A DNA stretch of 5,126 nucleotides from NCBI GenBank assembly GCA_944372275.1, contig CALVYO010000092.1, forward strand, positions 1 through 5,126, read 5' to 3'. This DNA comes from an uncultured Bacilli bacterium. GTDB taxonomy: Bacteria > Bacillota_I > Bacilli_A > RF39 > UBA660. Shown here piece after piece: positions 1-4,995 of this stretch (position 1 is its first letter; each line of letters starts with the position of its first letter). The notes beneath the pieces were generated by a model. That model was not told where the DNA came from and did no database searches. It saw only the letters and a list, made by a program, of their open reading frames with translations. Position numbers and translations under genes: made by a program.

Positions 1-215
1 CTTTCTGTCAAAGAGGTAGAGGTAATGTTTTAGAGCTATTTGATGATATTGGTGCAAGACTAGATTATTTTGCTAAAGCAGATGATCCTATTAGAAATAG
101 GAAAAGAAATATTGAAGCTTATAAGACAAGATATGTTGAGTCTAGGATAGCAGATTATAACAAGATGTTTAAGACTTACAAGTCAAAGAAGAAGTACCTT
201 AAGTACTTTGTATAG
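1..215 (+). CDS. 3' end of an unrecognised Lys/Arg-rich protein (partial, start outside window)
   Basis: An open frame enters from the left edge (first full codon at base 3) and ends at TAG 213-215, giving the last 70 residues of a protein that begins outside the window. The visible part opens with FCQRGRGNVLELFDDIGARL and ends in a very basic tail (KTYKSKKKYLKYFV). No membrane segment or known catalytic motif can be seen, and I do not recognise the family. The frame is supported by its uninterrupted length and by the next gene's ribosome binding site, which overlaps the stop codon and implies co-transcription. Eight of ten lysines use AAG, unlike the nuclease gene further right, where AAA dominates. 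A nucleic-acid-binding role for the basic tail would be only a guess. Confidence 0.6.
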   Translation, partial: FCQRGRGNVLELFDDIGARLDYFAKADDPIRNRKRNIEAYKTRYVESRIADYNKMFKTYKSKKKYLKYFV

Positions 216-226
216 AGGTGGTATTG

Positions 227-544
227 ATGTTTAGAAATGAAGATGGTAAAGATATTACGGACGAAGAATTTGAAGAATTGATTGAGCCATTTGGGGATGC
301 ATGCTATAGATATTTACATGATGATATTTTACCGGAGTATATAGCTTTCTATCTTGCAGAAGGAGTAAAATTGAAAGCTTTATTCAGTAACACCTACAGG
401 ATTCATATTAATTCAGCTGCTGATGTATTTAACATTAAGTATGATTATGAGTTTGTTAAAAATAAGGTTACTAGGATTCTTGCTGAGAAGTATCATTTAA
501 GAGTTATTAGTGAAGATCCTTTGAACTTTGAGGAAGTGAGTTAA
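227..544 (+). CDS. small acidic hypothetical protein, first of two tandem paralogues
   Basis: This gene encodes 105 aa of unknown function. I chose ATG 227 over the in-frame GTG 218 because AGAGGTGG (214-221) sits 5 bases before the ATG, while GTG 218 lies inside that ribosome binding site. The N-terminal half is acidic and probably helical (DITDEEFEELIEPF at residues 9-22; EYIAFYLAEG at 37-46). The C-terminal part holds RILAEKYHLRVISED (83-97). There is no signal peptide or transmembrane helix, so it should be cytosolic. The next reading frame starts 2 bases after this stop and encodes a clear paralogue. By hand, 18 of 44 residues are identical from D9 to L52, and the C-terminal ILAEKYHL block is also shared. 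The family is unrecognised. Co-transcription with the gene ending at 215 is likely from the spacing. Confidence 0.8.
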   Translation: MFRNEDGKDITDEEFEELIEPFGDACYRYLHDDILPEYIAFYLAEGVKLKALFSNTYRIHINSAADVFNIKYDYEFVKNKVTRILAEKYHLRVISEDPLNFEEVS

Positions 545-546
545 TT

Positions 547-864
547 ATGATTAGAATGGATTATGATATTAGTGATGAAGATTTTGAAGAAGTTAATCAA
601 CCTTTTATAGAAGATATACATCAATATGTAAGAAATAATTTTATTTTTGAATACCTTGCCTATTATATTGCCACAGGATATCGAAATGATGCTCTCTAGG
701 CTGGTAAGCTTAGCGGATTGTTCAATGGTGCTATCGATGAATTATGTGGTTTACAATTTGGTTTAAATGGCGATATTGAGCGGCTTAGAGAAATACTTAA
801 AGACAAATATAATTTACTTTTAACAAGTGATGTTGATTTAGAAATTGAAGAGATATCAAAATAG
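547..864 (+). pseudogene. second tandem paralogue, interrupted by in-frame TAG at codon 51
   Basis: The frame opens at ATG 547, two bases after the previous stop and downstream of AGGAAG (531-536). It encodes MIRMDYDISDEDFEEVNQPF and continues to EYLAYYIATGYRNDAL, where TAG at 697-699 stops it after 50 residues. Without the TAG the same frame runs on to a second TAG at 862-864, giving 105 codons, exactly the length of the upstream paralogue. The part after the TAG still matches that paralogue (EILKDKYNLLLTSD against RILAEKYHLRVISED), so the stop interrupts a once-intact gene with no frameshift. The simplest reading is a nonsense mutation leaving a 50-aa fragment. Readthrough or suppression is possible but unsupported: TAG serves as the normal stop for at least three other genes here. 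There is no good internal ribosome binding site with ATG just after the TAG. Confidence 0.7.
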
Positions 865-894
865 GACCAACTTAATGTTGATCCTATTTTGATA
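854..894. terminator. bidirectional hairpin terminator between convergent genes
   Basis: The arms 854-871 and 877-894 form an 18-bp stem with a single mismatch around a 5-base loop (TTAAT). The mismatch is a C-A pair in plus-strand RNA but becomes a G-U wobble in minus-strand RNA. The T-rich ends (CCTATTTTGA and its complement) would give U-rich tails in both directions. The stem contains the final stop of the interrupted paralogue (862-864) and directly abuts the stop of the convergent XRE gene (895-897), so it can serve both transcripts. Confidence 0.75.
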
Positions 895-1161
895 CTAATT
901 ATTTTTACTATCTGTTTCTTCTATATCTTCAAATAGTTTAGATAATGGTATGCCTAACACTTGTGCAAATTTATATACAGTACCAATACTTGCTGTTTGA
1001 AATACTTTTTCAGATTCTAGATTTTTTATAAAACTTAAAGCATACAAACTTTTTTCTGCAAGTTGATCTTGAGTAAGTCCTGCTTCTTTACGATACTTTT
1101 TTAAGTTTTTTGCTAGTATGACATAAGCATAATTTTCATCTTTTTTACTTTTTTTATCCAT
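895..1161 (-). CDS. XRE/Cro-type helix-turn-helix transcriptional regulator
   Basis: This is an 88-aa DNA-binding regulator read on the minus strand. I chose the ATG at 1161 over the in-frame GTG at 1170 because AGGTG (minus strand, 1172-1168) lies 6 bases upstream of the ATG. A short Lys-rich N-terminus is followed by a five-helix XRE domain at about residues 16-78 (LAKNLKKYRKEAGLTQDQLA, then a recognition-helix region around SLYALSFIKNLES, then VYKFAQVLGIPLSKLFED). The size and fold match stand-alone XRE repressors and the controller (C) proteins of restriction-modification systems. The gene is divergent from the PD-(D/E)XK nuclease gene. A perfect palindrome lies just upstream of its start, a natural operator for autoregulation and possibly for control of the nuclease. 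Control of the nuclease is inferred from the arrangement only. Confidence 0.88.
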   Translation of the reverse strand: MDKKSKKDENYAYVILAKNLKKYRKEAGLTQDQLAEKSLYALSFIKNLESEKVFQTASIGTVYKFAQVLGIPLSKLFEDIEETDSKNN

Positions 1162-1174
1162 GCTTTTCACCTAT

Positions 1175-1196
1175 AACAATTATCTCAATAATTGTT
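1175..1196. promoter_or_regulatory. perfect inverted repeat, candidate operator of the XRE regulator
   Basis: AACAATTA and TAATTGTT form perfect 8-bp arms around TCTCAA. The site lies 14-35 bases upstream of the XRE start codon. It would overlap a possible minus-strand -10 box (TATAAA, 1200-1195), although no good -35 box accompanies that one. Two-fold symmetric sites of this size are typical XRE dimer operators. It is about 45 bases upstream of the nuclease -10 box, so an effect on the nuclease could be repression by looping or activation from upstream. The sequence does not decide which. Confidence 0.5.
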
Positions 1197-1218
1197 TATA
1201 ATTTAGGTATGCTGTTCA

Positions 1219-1247
1219 TAGACCTTTTTAGGGTTTTGTGATATACT
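1219..1247 (+). promoter_or_regulatory. probable promoter of the nuclease gene
   Basis: TATACT (1242-1247) is preceded by TG at 1239-1240, making an extended -10 element. A weak -35 match, TAGACC (1219-1224, 4 of 6 bases), lies at 17-bp spacing. Transcription would begin near 1254, leaving a leader of about 30 bases that contains the GGAGGT ribosome binding site (1269-1274). Confidence 0.55.
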
Positions 1248-1283
1248 TGTACTGATGATTAATCTTATGGAGGTATTTTTAGT

Positions 1284-2489
1284 ATGAGTAATATTTATGA
1301 CTTAATTAGAAATTTTAATAATGATGAGAATGTTATAAAACTTAAGAATTATTATAATTCATTATCTTTTATGGAAATATTAGGGGTTGATAGAAAAGAA
1401 ACTGTCCATAGTACATTTTTAAAATGGCTATTTGATTCCCAACACAATTATGATTTAGGAACAAAACCATTAATGTTATTACTTGATTTATTAATACGAC
1501 ATGATGAGAAAAATGAAATCCTTGCTGATGATAAAGAAGCTATTATACTTAGACAAGCTAATATAGAACTTGAGCAAATTGTCTCTGAGTTTCCTCTTGG
1601 GCCTAAACAAAAGTATGGACGTGTTGATATCTATATTTCATTTAATATAGGTGACCATAAGTATGCTATTGTTTTAGAAAATAAAGTTGAATCAAGTGAA
1701 AACAAAGAATCTGAAGAAAATGGTTCATATCAAACAAATAAATATTATGACTATTTTAGTCAACAAAATAACAAGAATGATGAACAGATAAATTTTGTAT
1801 ATGTTTTTTTAGCACCGATTTTCAACGGAAAAAGAGTTACTGCAAAATGTACTGAATTTATTAATATTTCTTATGATGATATTGTAAAATTTATTATTAA
1901 TCCATTATTATCAGATGATAATTTGTTAGATATAACAAAATTTGTCTTGAAAGATTATTTAAAGGTTTTAAGTAAACCAAATGTAATTAAACCTAATTCT
2001 GAATCAATTAGTATGCTTGGATTAGAAGATGCTGGTGAAGAAAAAATTTTGATTAGACATATTAGAAAAAAACATAAAATATTAGGTGAACGATTAAAAT
2101 CAACAGATGAAAATGAAACATTAAAAAGTTTTCAATCTGACGACTTAAATAAAATAATTATTGCTTCAGCATGGCCAGATGTCATGACTAAAAGAAACAG
2201 AAATAGAACTGTTACTTTTGCTGAATTAGGGATTGAACCTGGAACTGTTTTATATCTAGCCGACGGATCGGAAAGCAGTAGAAAAGACAAAAAAGAATTA
2301 ACTGTTACTACTTTAGATTTAAATACTACGGTTAAATATGAATTAAATGGTGAATCAAAAATTAGTAAACTTAGTCCGGCTGCGGAAGCTCTTTCTGGAA
2401 ATGACACATGTCGTGGTATTAGTTGGTTTATTTATAATGATGGAAAAAGAGATATTAATCTTTTAAAATATTATGAAGAAAAGAAATGA
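1284..2489 (+). CDS. PD-(D/E)XK nuclease-superfamily protein with C-terminal RAMA/DUF4357-like domain
   Basis: This 401-aa protein is a predicted cytosolic DNA nuclease. The N-terminal part matches the PDDEXK_4 type (Pfam PF14281) by pattern: helix FMEILG (29-34), VHSTFLKWLF (41-50), catalytic Asp in GRVDIYI (D115), the E-x-K motif in VLENKVES (E132, K134), and downstream Gln/Tyr in YQTNKYYDYF (Q150). All expected metal-binding residues are present. A basic, helical stretch follows (about 253-305). Residues 308-399 resemble RAMA/DUF4357 modules: RTVTFAELGIEPGTVLYL, a beta-rich stretch, LSPAAEALSG (363-372), then the aromatic GISWFIYNDGKRD. RAMA domains are proposed to read modified DNA or to guide restriction enzymes. 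GGAGGT (1269-1274) supports ATG 1284, and the gene stops at TGA. It is divergent from the XRE gene, with no methyltransferase nearby. Lysines are overwhelmingly AAA, unlike the leftmost gene. The nuclease fold is fairly sure, the C-terminal assignment less so, and a defence role is inferred. Confidence 0.8.
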   Translation: MSNIYDLIRNFNNDENVIKLKNYYNSLSFMEILGVDRKETVHSTFLKWLFDSQHNYDLGTKPLMLLLDLLIRHDEKNEILADDKEAIILRQANIELEQIVSEFPLGPKQKYGRVDIYISFNIGDHKYAIVLENKVESSENKESEENGSYQTNKYYDYFSQQNNKNDEQINFVYVFLAPIFNGKRVTAKCTEFINISYDDIVKFIINPLLSDDNLLDITKFVLKDYLKVLSKPNVIKPNSESISMLGLEDAGEEKILIRHIRKKHKILGERLKSTDENETLKSFQSDDLNKIIIASAWPDVMTKRNRNRTVTFAELGIEPGTVLYLADGSESSRKDKKELTVTTLDLNTTVKYELNGESKISKLSPAAEALSGNDTCRGISWFIYNDGKRDINLLKYYEEKK

Positions 2490-2515
2490 TTAATGGCTGA
2501 TAATCATGGTATAAT
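2486..2515 (+). promoter_or_regulatory. promoter with consensus extended -10 and overlapping inverted repeat
   Basis: TGGTATAAT (2507-2515) is a consensus extended -10 box. The matching -35 position (2487-2492, TGATTA) is poor, as is common for extended -10 promoters. ATGATTA (2486-2492) and TAATCAT (2501-2507) form perfect 7-bp arms around an 8-base spacer, filling the space between -35 and -10, so a regulator or hairpin could act there. The element lies just past the nuclease stop (TGA 2487-2489). It gives the OB-fold/RCC1-like pair its own transcription start near 2522. Confidence 0.65.
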
Positions 2516-2539
2516 AGAACATGACGAGGAGGTTCGATT

Positions 2540-3247
2540 ATGACTAAGAAAATTGGAATTAAGAAGATTGAAACTAATATTCCTTCTGATTCTTTTATTT
2601 CCAGTATTGATGGAATTGCTGGTGCAGTAAAAGGAGTTACTCTTGATGTTTACTTCACTTCTAAGAAAATTTACGAATTGGAAGATACTATGTTTGTTGT
2701 ATTTGATATGTATGATAGTAATAGTACCGGTAAAATGAAAGCTTTATTAGTTGGTAATAGAAATAAAGAATTTACTTCATTAGTTGATAAAATTAAAGTT
2801 AGTGCTGATGTAAGATATAGAATAAGTGGGAATGTTTCTATACCTGCTGACACTGATGATGCAGAGTTACCTTTTATGAATGAACTTAATAATAACAAAT
2901 TGTTTTGTATTTATGCTTTGCAAAGAAACCCTAAATTAAGGCATTATGAACTAAAACGTCTTGCTAGGACAGAGATTGAGAAAGTTCGTGATGGTATAAG
3001 TATTGTTCAACAAAGTATTGTTGATGGTCTTAAGTCAGATGATAAGAGTATTTCTATGGAAGAACTTCACATTATGTATTGTTATAATGGTGATGATGGA
3101 TTTGATTTGGATATACATCAATTTTATGATTTATATGTAAGTCCTTTAATAAAGAGCAAGGAAATTAAGGTGTGTAATTTAAACCAATGCACTAAAGAGA
3201 AACCTTTACCGATGACAGAATTTGAGCTTATGTATAATGGTAAGTAA
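2540..3247 (+). CDS. hypothetical protein with OB-fold-like N-terminal domain
   Basis: This is a 235-aa protein of unknown function. A strong GAGGAGGT (2526-2533) with a 6-base spacer fixes ATG 2540. Residues about 22-125 read like an OB-fold: a Gly-containing strand (IDGIAGAVKGVTLDVYF), then MFVVFDMYDSNSTGKMKALL (51-70), then RYRISGNVSIP (92-102). This order (strand, 'F-x-hydrophobic-x-D', turn, K-rich strand, 'G-x-V') resembles nucleic-acid-binding OB-folds, including the N-terminal region of PolC-type polymerases. Residues 130-170 are basic and helical, and the C-terminus (174-230) is a separate alpha-rich part. There is no signal peptide or transmembrane helix. The next gene starts 12 bases after its stop, so the two form an operon. 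Binding of single-stranded DNA or RNA is inferred from the fold pattern only. Confidence 0.75.
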   Translation: MTKKIGIKKIETNIPSDSFISSIDGIAGAVKGVTLDVYFTSKKIYELEDTMFVVFDMYDSNSTGKMKALLVGNRNKEFTSLVDKIKVSADVRYRISGNVSIPADTDDAELPFMNELNNNKLFCIYALQRNPKLRHYELKRLARTEIEKVRDGISIVQQSIVDGLKSDDKSISMEELHIMYCYNGDDGFDLDIHQFYDLYVSPLIKSKEIKVCNLNQCTKEKPLPMTEFELMYNGK

Positions 3248-3259
3248 GTGAGGTGTTTT

Positions 3260-3859
3260 ATGGAAGTTAAATTATTTGGAGTAAATATTGTAGATTTATA
3301 TAATTATAATTTAGACAAGGCTTATAACTTTGTTAAAGATAATACTGATTATTTAGTAGATATATCAATTGATGAAGTAAAAGATATTAACTTTTCAGCT
3401 ACTAAAGATATTATTGTTTTATTACGTGATGGTACTGTTATTATAAATGGTAAAAAAAATTTAAATAATATTAAGTCATTAGCTTTTATGAGTGGTTTTT
3501 CTATTTTTGCTATTAGTAATGATCATGTTATTATTTGTCTTACTGGTAATGATGAGGTATCTAATTATATTAATAATGACAATTGTAAGTATAGAAAAAT
3601 AATTGTTACTCCATTAGTTATCGTTGCTTTAACAACTGATGGAGATATAAGATTGTTTGGAACTTTGTGTGACCAAGTTGTGGATTATAAATTATATTTT
3701 GATTTGGATGATATAGGTTATGTTGAGGATAATGATGATATAGTTGTTATTAAGGAAGGAAAAGTATTTTCATTATTCCATCAACACGATTATTCAAACG
3801 AAAAACCTGATGTATTAGTTGAAGGTCCACTTGATGATTTAGAGATTATTGGCGAATAG
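3260..3859 (+). CDS. RCC1/beta-propeller-like repeat protein, unknown function
   Basis: This is a 199-aa acidic protein. I chose ATG 3260 because GTGAGGTG (3248-3255) is its ribosome binding site; the in-frame GTG 3248 lies within that site. At least four related hairpin units are visible: DIIVLLRDGTVIING (50-64), SIFAISNDHVIICLTG (81-96), LVIVALTTDGDIRLFG (119-134) and DIVVIKEGKVFSLF (160-173), about 31-41 residues apart. The pattern (hydrophobics, small residue, D-G or equivalent turn, hydrophobics, G) is that of RCC1-type propeller blades. Four units are fewer than the seven of a closed RCC1 propeller, so it may be a partial propeller or need to oligomerise. There is no signal peptide or membrane helix. 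It is translationally close to the upstream OB-fold-like gene and is followed by a terminator. It is probably a protein-interaction module; its partner is unknown. Confidence 0.72.
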   Translation: MEVKLFGVNIVDLYNYNLDKAYNFVKDNTDYLVDISIDEVKDINFSATKDIIVLLRDGTVIINGKKNLNNIKSLAFMSGFSIFAISNDHVIICLTGNDEVSNYINNDNCKYRKIIVTPLVIVALTTDGDIRLFGTLCDQVVDYKLYFDLDDIGYVEDNDDIVVIKEGKVFSLFHQHDYSNEKPDVLVEGPLDDLEIIGE

Positions 3860-3884
3860 ACAGAGTTTATATTCTGTCTTTTTT
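3858..3884 (+). terminator. intrinsic terminator after the RCC1-like gene
   Basis: AGACAGA (3858-3864) and TCTGTCT (3873-3879) form a perfect 7-bp stem with an 8-base loop, followed by six T residues (3879-3884). The left arm begins inside the TAG stop of the upstream gene. It separates the OB/RCC1-like operon from the integrase gene. Confidence 0.8.
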
Positions 3885-3914
3885 AGTGATTTTTTATTTA
3901 TTTTTCTAAATGAT

Positions 3915-3948
3915 TTGACAATAATTTTAGGACACGTTATTAAATAAC
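3915..3948 (+). promoter_or_regulatory. integrase promoter with palindrome over the -10 region
   Basis: TTGACA (3915-3920) is a perfect -35 hexamer. TATTAA (3938-3943, 4 of 6) lies at 17-bp spacing. The -10 lies within the palindrome GTTATT-A-AATAAC (3936-3948), which a repressor or the integrase itself could bind. A ribosome binding site, AGGTGA (3950-3955), follows before ATG 3962. Confidence 0.6.
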
Positions 3949-3961
3949 TAGGTGATGTTTT

Positions 3962-4918
3962 ATGAATTGTAACATTACTATCTACGAGGATAGAAAAGAT
4001 GTTAATTCAACTCTTGATACTGGCGTTATATTAGATAGTTTTTCTAAATCGTTAGATGTAAGTGATGATACTAAATATTGTTATACAGCTAGTGTTAAGT
4101 ATTTTCTCAATTGGTTAGTTAAAAATAATATAGATAGAGTTAACCGACAAGTAGTTCTTAATTATAAAAAATATTTAAAAGAAACTTATACTTCAGCTTC
4201 TACTATAAATCAATATTTATGCGGAGTAAGAGTTTTATTCCAGTACTTAGAAACAATGGGAATTCCTAATGTAATGTCCACAATTAAGAGTGTTAAGCAG
4301 AATCGAAATCATAAGAAGTTACCATTGACCAAACAACAAGCGTTAAAAATTCAGGATAGTATTGACAGGTCTACTTTAAAGGGAAAGCGTGATTATGCTA
4401 TTTATCAATTGTGTTTACGTAACGGATTGCGTGAGGTAGAACTAATGAGAGCTAACATTGAAGATCTAGATGTAAGGGATAATGAGCATATACTTTATAT
4501 TCAAGGTAAGTTTCAAAATGAAAAGAACACCTTTATTGTTTTGTGTTCTACTGTTATGTCTGCTATAAATGATTATTTAGTGGCTCGTGGTGCTTATAAG
4601 TTGTCGGATCCATTATTTATTGGCCTTGCTACTAATAAACCAAATACTAGGCTTACAACTCGCAGTATCAGGAGGATACTTACTAAGTTGTTAGTAGATA
4701 ATGATTGTAAGAACACTCGTGTCACACCCCATAGTCTTAGACATACTTCTATTTCTAGTTTAACACGAGCTAGTGGTAATGATGTTTTACAAGCTCAAAT
4801 TTTTGCCCGTCATTCAGATATTAACACCACTACAATATATATCCACGAGGACCAGAGAATAACAAATGCTCCTGAGAAGATACTGGAGGAGTATCTCAAT
4901 AGCTCTGAGGATGAATAA
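3962..4918 (+). CDS. tyrosine recombinase/integrase (phage integrase family, XerC/D-like size)
   Basis: This complete 318-aa site-specific recombinase cuts and rejoins DNA through a covalent 3'-phosphotyrosine. The N-terminal SAM-like core-binding domain spans about residues 22-105 (YTASVKYFLNWL, TINQYLCGVRVLFQYLE). A linker leads to the catalytic domain (about 120-310). All catalytic residues are visible: R157 in NGLREVEL, the beta-hairpin Lys in QGKFQNEK (K183 or K188), H257 and R260 in HSLRHT, H284 in ARHSD, and nucleophile Y293 in TTIYIH. The nine-residue H284-Y293 spacing is normal, and the C-terminal tail is acidic. The start is supported by AGGTGA (3950-3955). No excisionase gene is evident in the window. 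Isolation between two terminators with its own promoter fits an element integrase near an attachment site. It could instead be a solitary recombinase that inverts or resolves DNA locally. Confidence 0.95.
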   Translation: MNCNITIYEDRKDVNSTLDTGVILDSFSKSLDVSDDTKYCYTASVKYFLNWLVKNNIDRVNRQVVLNYKKYLKETYTSASTINQYLCGVRVLFQYLETMGIPNVMSTIKSVKQNRNHKKLPLTKQQALKIQDSIDRSTLKGKRDYAIYQLCLRNGLREVELMRANIEDLDVRDNEHILYIQGKFQNEKNTFIVLCSTVMSAINDYLVARGAYKLSDPLFIGLATNKPNTRLTTRSIRRILTKLLVDNDCKNTRVTPHSLRHTSISSLTRASGNDVLQAQIFARHSDINTTTIYIHEDQRITNAPEKILEEYLNSSEDE

Positions 4919-4930
4919 TTTATACAAATT

Positions 4931-4966
4931 TAAAACCACTAATCAGTATTTTGACTAGTGGTTTTA
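4931..4966. terminator. bidirectional hairpin terminator between integrase and convergent gene
   Basis: TAAAACCACTA (4931-4941) pairs perfectly with TAGTGGTTTTA (4956-4966), and further pairing (TCA with TGA) is possible inside the loop. The A-run on the left and T-run on the right give U tails to both strands' transcripts. The hairpin sits between the integrase stop (4916-4918) and the end of the minus-strand gene at 4987. Confidence 0.8.
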
Positions 4967-4973
4967 TCAACTC

Positions 4974-4995
4974 GTTAAATTGTAATTTATTTAAC
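4974..4995. repeat. inverted repeat at the 3' end of the convergent gene
   Basis: GTTAAAT (4974-4980) and ATTTAAC (4989-4995) are perfect 7-bp arms around the 8-base spacer TGTAATTT. It overlaps the stop codon region of the minus-strand gene and lies about 55 bases past the integrase. The geometry (short arms, 6-8 bp spacer) resembles tyrosine-recombinase core sites. It could equally be chance in AT-rich DNA or a weak hairpin. Confidence 0.35.

Noticed and set aside
218..226. GTG start for the first small protein
   Set aside because: This GTG falls within the AGAGGTGG ribosome binding site of ATG 227. The same reasoning rejects GTG 3248 for the RCC1-like gene and GTG 1170 (minus strand) for the XRE gene.
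697..699. TAG recoded to an amino acid throughout this DNA
   Set aside because: TAG ends the partial gene at 213-215, the XRE gene and the RCC1-like gene at sensible places, the last overlapping a terminator and the first overlapping a ribosome binding site. General recoding does not fit.
1175..1196. Palindrome as a transcription terminator
   Set aside because: The stem is nearly all A-T with no GC core, and it lies between divergent starts where no transcript ends, so an operator is more sensible.
2132..2407. 91-codon open frame on the minus strand
   Set aside because: It lies wholly inside the nuclease gene over its conserved C-terminal domain, with no fitting ribosome binding site; it is a shadow frame.
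895..2489. Toxin-antitoxin pair made of the XRE protein and the nuclease
   Set aside because: The genes are divergent, not in one operon, and the nuclease is far larger than typical toxins paired with XRE antitoxins. Controller-type regulation fits better.
2671..2898. 75-codon open frame on the minus strand
   Set aside because: It lies wholly inside the OB-fold-like gene, and its Leu/Ser-rich hydrophobic composition is an antisense artefact of AT-rich coding DNA.
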